Source: Penium margaritaceum (taxonomy: Eukaryota; Streptophyta; Zygnematophyceae; Desmidiales; Peniaceae). From it: 29,905 nt of DNA. This document shows, piece after piece, positions 18,471-28,924 of this stretch. The translations under genes were made by a program, and so were the position numbers. The notes beneath the pieces are model-generated. The model did no database searches. It saw only the letters and a list, made by a program, of their open reading frames with translations, and had not been told where the DNA came from. The stretch lies in NCBI GenBank assembly GCA_023375785.1, contig SZWC01000560.1, positions 95,938-125,842 of the forward strand, in the 5' to 3' direction. Position 1 is the stretch's first letter; each line of letters starts with the position of its first letter.

Positions 18471-19560
18471 TTCTTGTCAATTGCTCACTTCATTGCTGCT
18501 TGGGTCTTTGCCAGAATTTGCTGATTTTCTTCTACATGCTTTGGAAATCTCACCGCTACATGTGGGCTGCCGGTATCATGCGTGAACTCTGCAAGCCTGC
18601 CGGAGTGACGGGTAGTTTGTAGTAAATAGATTCAAATGGAATTCAACCCATCGCTACAATGGTCACAGGGTTGTATGCAGGCTCAGCAGTTGGGAACTTG
18701 ACCACCAAGTCAGTGCCATGTGGATTGTACATCGACCGAAGCAGTTTTTTTAGCTTATGAATGGTACGCTTAGTCTTACCTTCAGTCTTGGAATGGTAGG
18801 CCGAGGATAGCTTGATTCGATTGCTGTAGTGGGTCATCAGCTCCTTCTAAAATCTCCTAGTGAACCTCCTATCTCCCCGCTTCTGATGGAGGAGGGGACG
18901 CCATGTAGTCAAAAGAGGTTGAGGAATAGCTGCACTGTTCTATCAGTGATGATCGTTTTCATCATCAGGATGACGTGCGATGTCTTTAAAAACCGTTGAA
19001 CCACCATGATTATTGCATGAACTCCTCCAGTATGATGGTTGTATACATCATGAATTCCATGGAGGTGTTCGACCATGGTTCTTTGAATACCGTTAGTGGT
19101 TGAAGCAGACCTGGGTGTTTAGTTCGTCTTGACTTATGGCGTTGACACATTTTTCACGACTTGCAGTTGTGTACAATGTCGGTTTGCATCTTCTCCCATC
19201 AGTGAGTCTCTTTGGCATCTCTTCCTCATCAAAGTTTCCACCTAGAGCCATGTCATGGCACTCCTCCAGTAGCATGCAATGTAGCTCGTTGCTAGTGGGT
19301 GTGCCAATTTGACAAGTTTATCCTCACCGCCAGTGTGGTTTGTCAAACCAATTTTTTTTTTGTTGTATGTGCAAAATTCCTCATAACCCTTTACAAACAT
19401 CCTCACAAGGTACATGTCTTGTTCAACGTGTAGCGTTCTGATCTTAGCCATGAGATCTGGTCGCTGACTCAGAGCATACGATGGATGTTTTTCTTGGTTG
19501 GTGCTCAATGTCGCAGTCATTGTTTGCCTTGAGGAACAACATCCATCAAGTTTGTCAATG
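18471..19560 (-). pseudogene. Gypsy-2 integrase
   Basis: Minus-strand pieces in order: TLHVEQDMYLVRMFVKGYEE and the YIACYWRSAMT segment (19242-19520), then ECHDMALGGNF (about 19240-19275), the His part of the zinc domain. A decayed core follows, ending with SAYHSKTEGKTKRTIHKLKK (about 18740-18800), where intact integrases read AFHPQTDGQTE-x-x-N. The first- and second-Asp regions (about 18850-19090) are too damaged to read. Numerous frameshifts. Confidence 0.75.
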
Positions 19561-20385
19561 AATCAAATGCGGTTGAGTCTTGAGATATGATAGTGTGAGG
19601 TTGTCATTGCGGACAAAGCACCTTCCAGATTGCACGGCCACTTATTGAAATTGTGCATGACCACCAGAATTTCCTTTTATTCCAGCTTGTAGTTCAGCTC
19701 TGTTCTGTGAAACTTCATCGACATATACGCCACTAGCTGTTTTCCACCATTGCTGACTTGGAGGAGAATGGCTCTGATCACTTGATAGGATGTGTTGGTA
19801 GCCATAATGTATTCCACCATTGGATACAACAATAACAAGGCTAGCTCCAAGGTCTGAGCATTCATCAAAGAATTGAATTATTCTTCTTTGCTACCTCCCC
19901 AAATCCACGGCATGGTTTTACAAGTTGGATAGAAGAGATGTGCAAAAATTCTGGCGTAATCTTGTATGAATTGGCGGTAGTAATTACGGAAGCCCCAAAA
20001 CACTAGGATGTTCTCAACAGTGGTGTGTGTCAGCCAGTAGGTACTGCCTCCACTTTCTACGGGTTCATCGTGATCAATTAACCACCGATGATGTGGCCCA
20101 AAAACTCAATCGAACAGTGACCAAAGCCGCACTTTGAGATTCTTTCATAGAAATTCTCTCTTTATAGGATCTCCAACAATTTTTGTAGATGTTCAAATTT
20201 CTCTTACGGTCTGTTGTACACCATGATGTCGTCGAGATATATGAAGATGAATTTCTTGAGGTACGGTCAAAAGATGTTGTTTATGGTCACCATGAATGTT
20301 GTTGTGGTAGTAATGAGTCCAAACAGTAGAACCCGTGAACTCAAAGTGCCTGTATCGGATCCGCAAGTTGGCAAAAAGAGTCGAG
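19561..20385 (-). pseudogene. Gypsy-2 RNase H and partial reverse transcriptase
   Basis: The minus strand reads FGLITTTTTFMVTINNIF near 20290-20335, then FIFIYLDDIMVYNRP (about 20210-20255), which keeps the YLDD catalytic box. An NYYRQFIQDYA-like segment lies near 19950-19990. RNase H starts near 19800 (MATNTSYQVIRAILLQ, with the usual first Asp changed to Asn) and runs to FHRTELNYKLE (about 19680). The RT N-terminus, protease and gag are missing: upstream of about 20385 the sequence changes to LTR. Confidence 0.8.
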
Positions 20386-20490
20386 GGCATAAATAGAATA
20401 GCCAAAGTAAGAATGGGTTATGTTTAAGGTCATAGACGCTCAACGAACATGACAGGTCTGAAGTCACAATGTCAGTGGTGGATTCAAGAA
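20278..20490. repeat. 213-bp exact duplication, copy 1
   Basis: Identical to 20492-20704, with a single N (20491) between the copies. It begins TGTTTATGGTCACC and ends GATTCAAGAA. The exact identity in an otherwise decayed region, and the N, point to two overlapping contig ends joined without merging. Confidence 0.92.
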
Positions 20491-21013
20491 NTGTTTATGG
20501 TCACCATGAATGTTGTTGTGGTAGTAATGAGTCCAAACAGTAGAACCCGTGAACTCAAAGTGCCTGTATCGGATCCGCAAGTTGGCAAAAAGAGTCGAGG
20601 GCATAAATAGAATAGCCAAAGTAAGAATGGGTTATGTTTAAGGTCATAGACGCTCAACGAACATGACAGGTCTGAAGTCACAATGTCAGTGGTGGATTCA
20701 AGAAACATCATGAAGAAGTTGATGAGTTTGGGAATGTCAAGGCTCTTATTCATGAAAGTTTAACGCTGTCGTAAAGGAATCTGAATAGAATTGAAACATT
20801 GATACGTTTGTAATGTTTTGGTCAAACATTCTAGAAAGTGGTCAAAGCTGTGAAAAACTTCTTGAACGAGACAATGGCACTTGTGACAATCAACTAAAAC
20901 ATCATCAATGTAATGGCGTAACAAACTGGAATTTGCTGCGTGGTGGACTACACAGTTAAGGCAAAAACACCCACTCATGGAGTTTCAAGACTTGTTTGTA
21001 TCAGGGATGTGGT
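20386..21013 (-). mobile_element. Gypsy-2 5' LTR fragment
   Basis: Minus-strand similarity to the gypsy LTRs begins near 21013 (CACATCCCTGATACA, compare TATGTCCTTGACGTA). It continues through ACTCCATGAGTGGGTG, GTCCACCACGC and the middle of the LTR to about 20386, with the duplicated block in between. The end of the LTR, the primer site and gag are deleted, so it abuts reverse transcriptase directly. Confidence 0.65.
20492..20704. repeat. 213-bp exact duplication, copy 2
   Basis: Second copy of 20278-20490. If the duplication is artificial, the real locus is 214 bases shorter here and the RT-to-LTR junction occurs once. Confidence 0.92.
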
Positions 21014-21596
21014 TCCTTCTACTTGTGAATCGCTTACAATTCTGTTGACGTAAAATTGTGAAACACTAGCGCTTTAGCTCACGCAGGAGTATCAGCTCCA
21101 AATTTGCGGTAGTATGAATAGATAACATACCAAATGGATTTTGGAGACAAAAAAAACATAACAGATTGCATAAGACCGTGTATTCCCTTGATTTAAGGTA
21201 TGTCATTGTTTGCAAGAGGGACAGCACAAAGAATTATCAGATTGGAGTAGAAATGATGCTCATTTACATTAGATGACAATGGATAATAAAAATGGTGAAA
21301 GAACAAAAAATCCTTATGACGGAAGGTTTTTTTACATCATTTCCACCGTTAAAAATAATGAGGTGAAAGGATTTCAAACGTTAGAAAAAAAAAAAAGCGG
21401 TACATCTTATCTTCTACACTACACTAGCAACATGCGTTGTTGTTTGGAAAAAGCAGTTAACATCATATGACACCCTCGCTGTTGCAAGAATCTTGATCAA
21501 GCGATGATTCATTCTTCCCCTATTTTTGTTCACATTTGTGTGGGTGGAGCCCATGTAAATACAAAACCTACCACACTTGAATGGAAATTGCACAAC
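21014..21596. other. Unassigned AT-rich sequence
   Basis: No similarity to the LTRs or to internal domains elsewhere in the window, and no convincing frame. It separates the minus-strand nest from the plus-strand elements and ends where gypsy-3 gag similarity starts, at a 5' truncation. Confidence 0.5.
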
Positions 21597-22560
21597 ACCA
21601 ATGACTCTGAAGGCCAATCCGGTGATGGAATCCTTGGGCCCGAAGATCCCCTTGCCTCCGTCGTTTTCTTTCAGGATAAGAGCTGGCATGATGGAAAGAG
21701 GCACTGGCCGGCAAGCTTGCATAATTGAAAACTTGCACTAAAAACTGTCAGAACTCGGGAGACTACAAAACCATATGCTCCAATAGCTCACCGCAGTGAT
21801 GGAGTAGCTAAAGAACGTGTGCACGTGGGAAGCAGTGCTCACGGAGAGGAACCTTCAACTCTTGAGTGAACTCCAAATCCGGCTAGTGCTTCTCTGGCCA
21901 TTCAATGCTGCAAAATTACAAGGACAGACAGTTTGGATTTGGCTGACAAGTTTGGGGGTGTATTTCACCGCTGCACGAGTCAAAGACAAGAAGAAAATTG
22001 ACCTCTTGGTCTTGCTATTGCAAAACATGGCATTGAGTTGGTGGTCTAACCTAGAGGTCATCCAACACAAGCAGGTAACAAAGAGAGCCACATCAACGGG
22101 TCATGCAATCTCTCTCACAATTTTTTTTGCGGACATTCTACCACTTGAGAAGATCCATTCAACATGGCAAGTCTCCTTGACTCCACCAAATAGCTGGAAC
22201 GACTTCACACGCTCTATCCTTTCACACTTTGGAAAGTTCAACAAGAAGTCCGACACATGGTACATGCTTCAATGCTTATGTCAACAATCTAGTGTGGTAA
22301 TGTAAATTTCGTGTTTTTGCAAAATCATCACCGGTAGTGCCATCTCCCCTGACAAGCTGTATTTCCACTGCAGGGACGGCTTCAAACATGACTATCAATA
22401 AGCCATCATAATACTTGGAATCCCGGACAAAATTCCGTGAATGATTATAGTAACGGATCGCATAGACAGGGTCGGCTACAATAGTGGGATGCAAGAATCC
22501 AACGGTTGGCTAATCAAGGCCACAATGCCTTTTGTTGTGGAGGGAATTCACAGTCAATGG
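21597..22560 (+). pseudogene. Gypsy-3 gag
   Basis: The best frame (21817-22305) reads CTWEAVLTERNLQLLSELQI, IDLLVLLLQNMALSWWSNLE, ILPLEKIHSTW and WNDFTRSILSHFGKFNKKSD. This is the retrotransposon gag fold with its W-x-DF and F pattern. After a stop it continues as KIITGSAISPDKLYFHCRDG and FKHDYQ, matching the middle of gag. No CCHC knuckle follows. The minus-strand 72-residue frame at 22276-22494 overlaps this and is a shadow. Confidence 0.78.
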
Positions 22561-22578
22561 AATCCTTGTCGCTGACTG

Positions 22579-22800
22579 ATGTTGTCAAAAACTGAGACCA
22601 ACAACTGTGATGCACATAGGGAAGCTAGATCAACTCTTGTGCGATTGCCAGAAAATATAGCAGAGGGTCAAAAAGGGGGGAGGGAGGTTGTAGAAAGAAT
22701 TCAAGGAGTTGAGAAACGGCTTACCATGGAAGAACAAATTGAGAATCCTATCCGGTCAGAAGTATCTTCTCCAATCGATCGTCCATCTGAGTAGCTCCAA
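22579..22800 (+). pseudogene. Gypsy-3 gag-protease connector
   Basis: A 71-residue open stretch rich in Glu, Arg and Lys, with a heptad-like run (LPENIAEGQKGGREVVERIQ and onward) that could form a short coiled coil. It has no named domain and lies between gag and protease in the place of the poorly conserved nucleocapsid end. Confidence 0.5.
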
Positions 22801-23310
22801 ATGTTGCAGACAAGGGTTCCTAAGGTGGCAAAGTTCGATCCGGGGTACAAGGATGACCAACCGGTGATATTGCTACGAGTACAACTGAGGGGTTGTAAAA
22901 GTTACAAAGCAGTACCATCACAGCAGGATATAAGAGCTTCTCATAGTTTTGTATGCAACAAGATGGCTCAGACCTTGGATGATTACCAGAATCATTAATA
23001 GACAACAACAGATTTGTTGACTTTGTGGAGCACTCCGATAGCAAATCAGAGAACTGAAGGATGTCACGTCCTAGATAACTTGTCCAATGAGTGACCAAAA
23101 AATCATTCTTGGACTAGATTCCCTACAACAGCATACTCGGCAAATGGAATGGAGTCGCAATGCAATCTATGTCAACATGAATTCAGGATGGCAGAAAGTT
23201 TCATGTGCCTCTGATCAAGCAACCCACGATGCAGCAGTAGTCACGGGAAGCAGTAGTGGAGAAGTAGTGAAAGAAGTTACTACAGCCGCAGTAGTGGAGA
23301 AGCAGTAATT
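22801..23310 (+). pseudogene. Gypsy-3 aspartic protease
   Basis: ILLRVQLRGCKSYKAV is followed by DIRASHSFVCNKMA where DSGASHSFV is expected. The Asp survives but Ser and Gly are replaced. After a frameshift, MSDQKIILGLDSLQQHTRQM matches the ILGRDFL end of the fold. The tail is Ala/Val/Thr-rich simple sequence (23220-23308). Confidence 0.8.
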
Positions 23311-23554
23311 GTGACGTCGAGCTCAAGCTTGGCTAGTCCACATGGATTCAGGGGACAAGAGTTAGACAAAATTAGTAACAAGAGTGAAATCAACAGCCTC
23401 ATCTGTCTTGACACCTGAGAAGTTTGGAGCCATTGTGGAGGAGTTTGCATTCAACATACGAGATTTCAAAGGGGGTTTTCCCAACTAATCATCCCAAGAA
23501 TTACCTATGTAATGCAGCCCTTATCATTAAAAATCCGTGAAGCCAAACATCAGA

Positions 23555-24250
23555 TAAACTGCTAAGGAGATACATTGGATGTGCGATCACAAACGGACTG
23601 AGATTAGAAAGAAGCTGGATGAAATGCTTGGTCAGGGTTTCATAGGGCCATCCAGTTCACCTTACGTAGGTCCAGTACTTCTTAAGAAAAATACATTGGC
23701 AAAACATGATGTGCATGAACTATAGGGCGTTGAATAATATCAACTTCAAGAACCACTACCCCCTTCCGCGAGCAGACAAACGTTTTCACCAACTGCAAGG
23801 AGCAAGAATTCTCACCAATATCGAGCTGTACAGAAGCTATCATCAGATGTATGTATTATGCAGGCACATTGGGAAGATAGTGTTCCAAACCCATTGCGGA
23901 TACTTCAATCCACAGTTGTACCTTTTGGACTCACAAATGCCTCCATGTCATTCAAGGCGGCCATGAATAATGCTTCTTTTCCGCACCTCAGTGACTTCGT
24001 TGTTGTATATCTTGGTGTATAACCGCATGTTGGAGGAATTCACTTCACATCTTTGATAATGTTTCAGGATTTTTCAAGAAGAGAATTAGTACAAAAAACT
24101 ACTGAAGTGCAACTTTGGTTACGGTGCGATTGAGTTTTTTGGCCACAACATTTTCGGCCGACGAATCACAATGGACCTGAAGAAATTGGAAGTGATCTTT
24201 GATTGGTCGACGTCCACCAACGTTTGAGACGTCCAAGTATTTTTGGTATT
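23555..24250 (+). pseudogene. Gypsy-3 reverse transcriptase
   Basis: In order on the plus strand: RTEIRKKLDEMLGQGFIGPS, SPYVGPVLLKKNT, CMNYRALNNINFKNHYPLPR and HQLQGARILTNIELYRSYHQ, which are RT motifs with one or two frameshifts. VVPFGLTNASMSFKAAMN and DFVVVYLGV follow, where the catalytic box should read YLDD. Both Asp residues are lost. A later FFGHNIFGRRITMDLKKLE segment (about 24130-24190) is the usual FLGH-DP-K motif. Confidence 0.85.
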
Positions 24251-24384
24251 TTGTAGATTTTACCATCGAGTTGTAAAGGAATAAGCTAGAGTGCCAGTGT
24301 CTCACTCCGATCCCACTCGTCAAACCAGTAAGTGAAGTTGTACGACAGCAAAAAAGAAATGTAACTCCTTGAGAAAATCTTCGA

Positions 24385-24720
24385 CCTCGGCACATTGTGG
24401 CCACCTGTACTTCCGATCGAGCAATTGGCTCCATTCTTATCCAAGAAAATAGATGTGGAGAACAACCGGTCATATGCATGTCAAGAACGTTACGCAAGCC
24501 GGAGTTGGACCACACAGTGGGAAAAATGGAGATGTTAGCGGTCGTGTACATGTTCAGGATGTGGCGATCCTATCTAGAATACAGAAGATGATTACCACAC
24601 ATCAATACAACAAAAAACTCAGCAAAAACGGAGTCATTGAAAAAATCTATGGATGGAGTTCCTCTAGACCAAATTTGACTACGACATGGAGTTCCACCGT
24701 CGAAAAATGTTTTTAATGGA
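24385..24720 (+). pseudogene. Gypsy-3 RNase H
   Basis: TSDRAIGSILIQENRCGEQP, RTLRKPELDHTVGKMEMLAV and MWRSYLEYRR in one 64-residue frame form the core of the Ty3 RNase H. The first catalytic Asp (normally TDASD) is lost while the SD remains. The frame then shifts and an MEFHRRKMF-like remnant of the connection is seen near 24690. Confidence 0.8.
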
Positions 24721-25965
24721 TCTACAGGTGGCCAGAACTTCTGGCCGATGTCAGCACATTATCTGTTGAAAAATACATGTACATTGCATGGTTGTTATCA
24801 AACTAATACAAGGAGTTTGGTGGGTATGAAAAAACAAAAATGTTTTTCAGCAAACTATACTCGTGACGCCAATTCTCTCACCAGGTTGTCATACCACCAA
24901 GCGACAAGCAACGTTGCATGCTATTGGAGGAGTGCCATGACACACGTGCAAGTGGATACTTGGGCAAGGACAAGACTCTAAAGAAGCTCACAAAGCACTA
25001 CTAGTGGGACAATATGCAAAAAGACTGTGAAAACTATTGAAAGAAGTGAAACATGTGTCAACGTTGTAAGTCGAGATGAAACAGAATCCTGAGTTCACTC
25101 TGAATAGGCCTGGTATCCAAAGAGCCATGGTGGGAAATATCCGTGGACTTTGTGACAGATTTTCTAGTCACAGTGGAGGGGTATGATGTAATACTCTTGG
25201 TGGTCAACCAGTTCTTGAAGGTAGAGCATATCATCTCAATGGGGAGGTCACAACGCAATGGGAAAAATGCTGCTATTCCTCGAAAAAGTCATCCAACTAA
25301 TTGACATCCCCTTCTCTATTCAAGGCGATGGAGATAGGAGGTTCACCAGAAGATATTGGTGGGAGCTTATGGCTCGCTACGGGGTTTAGCTTCCAATGGC
25401 CTGTTTGACAGGCAGACAGAGTGTACCAATCAGACACTTCAACAACTGCTCCAAACGTTGTGCAAGCCACATGGCACTGACTGTGGGGTCAAGTTCTTGA
25501 CCGCCAAGCTTGCATACAACTTTGCAGCCTCCGTAGCAGCAAAAAAAATTCAATTCAAAGTGGTTTATAGCAGACTACCTCCAAAACCAGCAAGATTTTG
25601 GCCGATATATAGTGGCAAGACTTCCAAAGCATCTAGGACGAGTCTCACCAGAAGCTCGCATTCACCCAAGCGGCAATGAAGCAAGCGGTGGGAAGGAATC
25701 TGATGGCCACTAAAGTCAACGTCAAGATCACGTCCTACTCAACTCGGTGAACATTAAGCTACAAGGATAGGACCACGTGAAGCTTAAACCTAAGTGGTTG
25801 GGGCCATTCACAACTGAAGAAATACAGAAACCTTTCATTGCTAAGCTCCATCCACCAGACAGCATGACTATTCACCCGGTGTTCCACAACATTTGCCTCA
25901 AATGACTCAAGCGTCCCAATTTCCGTAATGGTCGTTTTCTCTGTATCTTCCACCTGTGAAACATC
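24721..25965 (+). pseudogene. Gypsy-3 integrase and C-terminal linker
   Basis: YWRSAMTHVQVDTWAR and CENY-like remnants of the zinc domain lie at 24920-25080. The core has VDFVTDFLVTVEGYDVI (about 25140-25190), then GDGDRRFTRRYWWELMARYG (about 25320-25382) with the second Asp kept. RQTECTNQTLQQLLQTLCKP (about 25408-25470) contains the Glu region, and HGTD-x-x-VKFLTAKLAYN follows. The end reads LSGWGHSQ/LGPFTTEE-like sequence and IHPVFHN. Frameshifts at several points. Confidence 0.8.
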
Positions 25966-26039
25966 CAATTTCTGCCCAGCGTTTTCTTGTTACTTTCATT
26001 TTCTATGATTTGTGGACATAGAATGTTTTTGTGGATACA

Positions 26040-26590
26040 TGGTTACTACTTTTACTTCCGTGATATACACAACTCCCGAAAATCCAACGTGGGAATTTCC
26101 TTTCTTGTATTCATGACCCACTGTGCCGACGTCCAGATTTTTTGGCCGTTTGGCTGAGGACATTTTGGCCGACTGCCCTAACCCTCAGTGTTCCCTTCCA
26201 GAAGATTCTAACAGGGTAAAAAACGATAGAGATTAATCATGAGAAATATCAATATTTTGATACTGTTTGTTTGACTTTTGGAAGGAGCTAGACTTCTATA
26301 AACACGCCCCTTAACATTCTCAAAACCTCCAACTTCTTGGAGGATTCTCTTGAATTAGCCTCTTACAACGCGATGTCGCACATGCAGCTTGAGTCAAGTA
26401 CCCAAAATCCCAAGTATGCCTCATTCTTGATTGTGCTATTGTCTATATGGGGTCAACAGCTCTGTCACTTGTAATTGAAGTATCCTTACTGCTTTTAATA
26501 AATCATCTAATTGTCTGGCTTTCATTTTTCAAATTTTCTTTCATCTCTGCAACTTCTACCTGTGAATGACCTATTCTGCTTGGCATAACA
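26040..26590 (+). repeat. LTR shared between gypsy-3 and gypsy-4
   Basis: 551 bp from TGGTTACTACTTTTACTTCC to GGCATAACA. It holds the family blocks: TTCATGACCCACTGTG, GAGGACATTTTGGCCG, TGCCTCATTCTTG and GAATGACCTATTCTGC. It serves as the 3' LTR of gypsy-3 and, since a primer site and gag follow at once, as the 5' LTR of gypsy-4. Confidence 0.82.
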
Positions 26591-26592
26591 CT

Positions 26593-26604
26593 TGGTATCA
26601 GAGC
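26593..26604 (+). other. Primer-binding site for initiator tRNA-Met
   Basis: TGGTATCAGAGC, the exact plant-type complement of the initiator tRNA-Met 3' end, two bases after the LTR end. Here minus-strand DNA synthesis would start on the element RNA. Confidence 0.93.
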
Positions 26605-27240
26605 GCAACGGTGCTGGAGGGGAAACCTAAAATAACAATTCCAGGTGACACATGACACAAGTCTGCCACACATCTCCACTATCCGGAGGGTTGCAGACCT
26701 TGCGACAAAAAAAGTGAAAATAGCAAGCACACCTAGTGACGAGCAGTGCTAAACCAAAAAAGACTTTGGCGAAGGAGGGTCAGGAGAGAGCAATTCATGA
26801 GACTCTCTAGGAGACACAGCCAGCAGCTATGACATGCTTCAAAATGAATGGCGTGCTCCACTAACTCCGACGGCGAATCCGACGATGATTCTCTTGGGCT
26901 CGGCCAACCTCTTGCCTCTGTTGTTACCAATTAGGGTGACATCTGGATCAATGGGAGGAGGCATCAGCCATCAGACTCGCATAAATGACAATCTGTACCA
27001 CCGGAACTGTTGGGACTTAAAAGCCTCAATAACCACCTGCTCCAACAACTCACCGTGACAATGGAGGAGATGTAAAATGCACGGGTGTTGGAAAGAGTGC
27101 TCATAGAGAGGAACAATCAACTCTCAAGTGAACCCCAAATTGGAAGGCGCTTCCCGAGCCATTCAATCCTGTGAATTCATAAGGACGGACGGTTTTTTTG
27201 TGGATTAAAAGTTTGGAGGTGTACTTCACTGCTTCCCATA
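26605..27240 (+). pseudogene. Gypsy-4 leader and gag start
   Basis: An untranslated leader is followed from about 26750 by gag-like sequence parallel to gypsy-3: an ANPTMILLGSANLLPLLLP-like stretch, then RVLIERNNQLSSEPQI-like sequence near 27090-27140, and F-x-PFNPVN-S-x-GRTVFLWI near 27165-27215. Similarity stops at about 27240, after GVYFTA. Stops throughout. Only the first quarter of gag is present. Confidence 0.7.
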
Positions 27241-28018
27241 GTCTTGTGCCACATGCCCTTTTGCTTACAGTGCTATTGTGATCTTAAGCATGCATAATGC
27301 TTCATCTGCCAAGAATCTTGCGGCACTTTAGCTCCATCTGTTGGCTCTGCCACATGGAATTCATCTCTCAAAATTATGGGCGGAATTGAATTCACTGATG
27401 GATGATGAGGTAGCGTAGCATGGATACCGCAATTCTCCATCTCAGTTTCACTCGTCTTGCCTTTGACTTGTGCAAGTTTAGACTTCCGTTGGATGTCTTC
27501 ACTACAGCTGATGAAAACACAAAACTGGAGTTGTTACTGCTGCTCTTGCTGGTGCCACAAACCTAAGGCTCAAGAACCATGTTGGATTTTGAGACACACG
27601 TGAGAACAGTCAAATACCTCACAACAGAGCCTTTACTGTAGCTTCAGATTACCTTGCTACCAGAAGATCTTTGTGTTCCCAGCAACCATGTCTTGTACAC
27701 TCAATAAAAGATTAATGGAAGAAAAAACACGGGATTGATTCCTGTCAATGGTACAAAGCACAAGTACAAGATTAAGTGCAAGGATCAGCTACACATAGCT
27801 CAGCTCCATGCTCTGACCTATATCCTGGCGTAAACTTGGAAGAAAATCCTTGCTAGAATGTCAAAGCCATAGGAGCAATAATCTCAGCATAACCACCACC
27901 TTCAGACATGGAAAACATTCAGGACGTCAGGTCAGCCTCCTCCTAGGCTGAAAAGCGTTGACAGAGCTACAAGGGTCTTGGAGGGACCTACAACAGCGTC
28001 TTTGACTAAGATTTTGTG

Positions 28019-28040
28019 GTGCAAGGCTAAAGCCTTGCAC
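28019..28040. repeat. Perfect 9-bp hairpin
   Basis: GTGCAAGGC, loop TAAA, GCCTTGCAC. It lies about 80-100 bases downstream of the minus-strand TATA box, within the would-be transcript. Confidence 0.8.
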
Positions 28041-28115
28041 ATCGACTGGCTGAAGGTACTATTGGTCTGGAGATGCCGATGATATGTAGATACTTAACTA
28101 TGGCATCGTTGTCTC

Positions 28116-28123
28116 CTTTTATA
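28116..28123 (-). promoter_or_regulatory. TATA box on the minus strand
   Basis: The minus strand reads GAGTATAAAAGGAGACAACG, a strong TATAAAAG context; a start about 25-30 bases downstream would be near 28085-28090. No protein frame follows on the minus strand, so an LTR or decayed gene promoter is most likely. Confidence 0.5.
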
Positions 28124-28924
28124 CTCACGGCTGTGGCAGGTTGACTGCCTTTATAATGAGGTTCATGGTGAACCGTGTGCCTGATCCTTGTACCAAGCTT
28201 GCCATGTGGCTCGTTGTACCATGCTCAGGATCCTCAAATTCTGTGCCTTCTCACAGACCAGTTGGAATTATTGATCACTGTAGCAGGAATTGTTGCATCA
28301 TAGAGGTCCTTTCACATGTACAAGAACCATTGATGTCTACAAGTTTGACTTGAGGAAAACTTGTCTCCATGGAAGCTTCCGTTTTTCAGCCGATCCTATC
28401 CACTTCAGCTGTACACTTTCCTGCAGCTGGGCCTTTGGGAAGCTTCCTTTCTCAAGAAGCTTCACCAGGCGTCATGGCGTGAATTCTCTGTCAGATGCTT
28501 CTGTCAAAGAATTTTCTATATTATGTTGATGGTTCTACATGGTCTCACGTGGTCTATACATTTCTATCCCCATAAATCTTGCAGCAGAGCTCTCCATGTA
28601 GGTTGGCCATATGGAGATTAGGGAGGCACGTTGATTATAACCTCAAGAATGCAAGTGTATGACTTTCCCAACTGGACGCCCTCACACTTATCCGTGCTTG
28701 GAGCACAGTCAGTTTTGGTCCCACCTGACCATAATTCCTGTGTAGCATGTTGTAGGTTTTAGCTCCTAGAGGCATGCGCTGTCCTCGTGTGCATGATTCC
28801 ACACAAAGACCTTTGGCACCCTTCAGGGCTCTTCACCGGTTAAAATCTGGTCTTTCCCCCGAGGAAAATCTCCAACGAGCTGCACACAACAATTTCACGG
28901 AAAAATGTGTAAACATTCAAAGAG

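Larger units (their letters stand above)
21597..26590 (+). mobile_element. Gypsy-3: 5'-truncated Ty3/gypsy element
   Basis: Gag, protease, RT, RNase H and integrase remnants follow in order on the plus strand and end in an LTR at 26040-26590. There is no 5' LTR or primer site at its start. Similarity to gypsy-4 gag (26840 onward) begins within gag. The distance from the HPVFHN motif (about 25880) to the LTR is about 160 bp against about 300 bp in gypsy-1, so the chromodomain is largely deleted. Confidence 0.85.
27241..28920. other. 1.7 kb unassigned block within gypsy-4
   Basis: This replaces the rest of gag through RT of gypsy-4. I see no coding frame with a known domain. A minus-strand TATA box lies at 28116-28123 and a 9-bp hairpin at 28019-28040. 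The length and the single promoter-like element suggest an unrelated solo LTR or non-autonomous insertion, but I did not find matching end repeats or a target duplication. Confidence 0.4.

Noticed and set aside
22276..22494. Minus-strand 72-residue frame that looks protein-like
   Set aside because: The plus strand here continues gypsy-3 gag (KIITG and FKHDYQ segments), so the minus frame is a shadow.
27695..27710. Polyadenylation signal AATAAA on the plus strand
   Set aside because: A single hexamer in AT-rich DNA with no upstream plus-strand gene.
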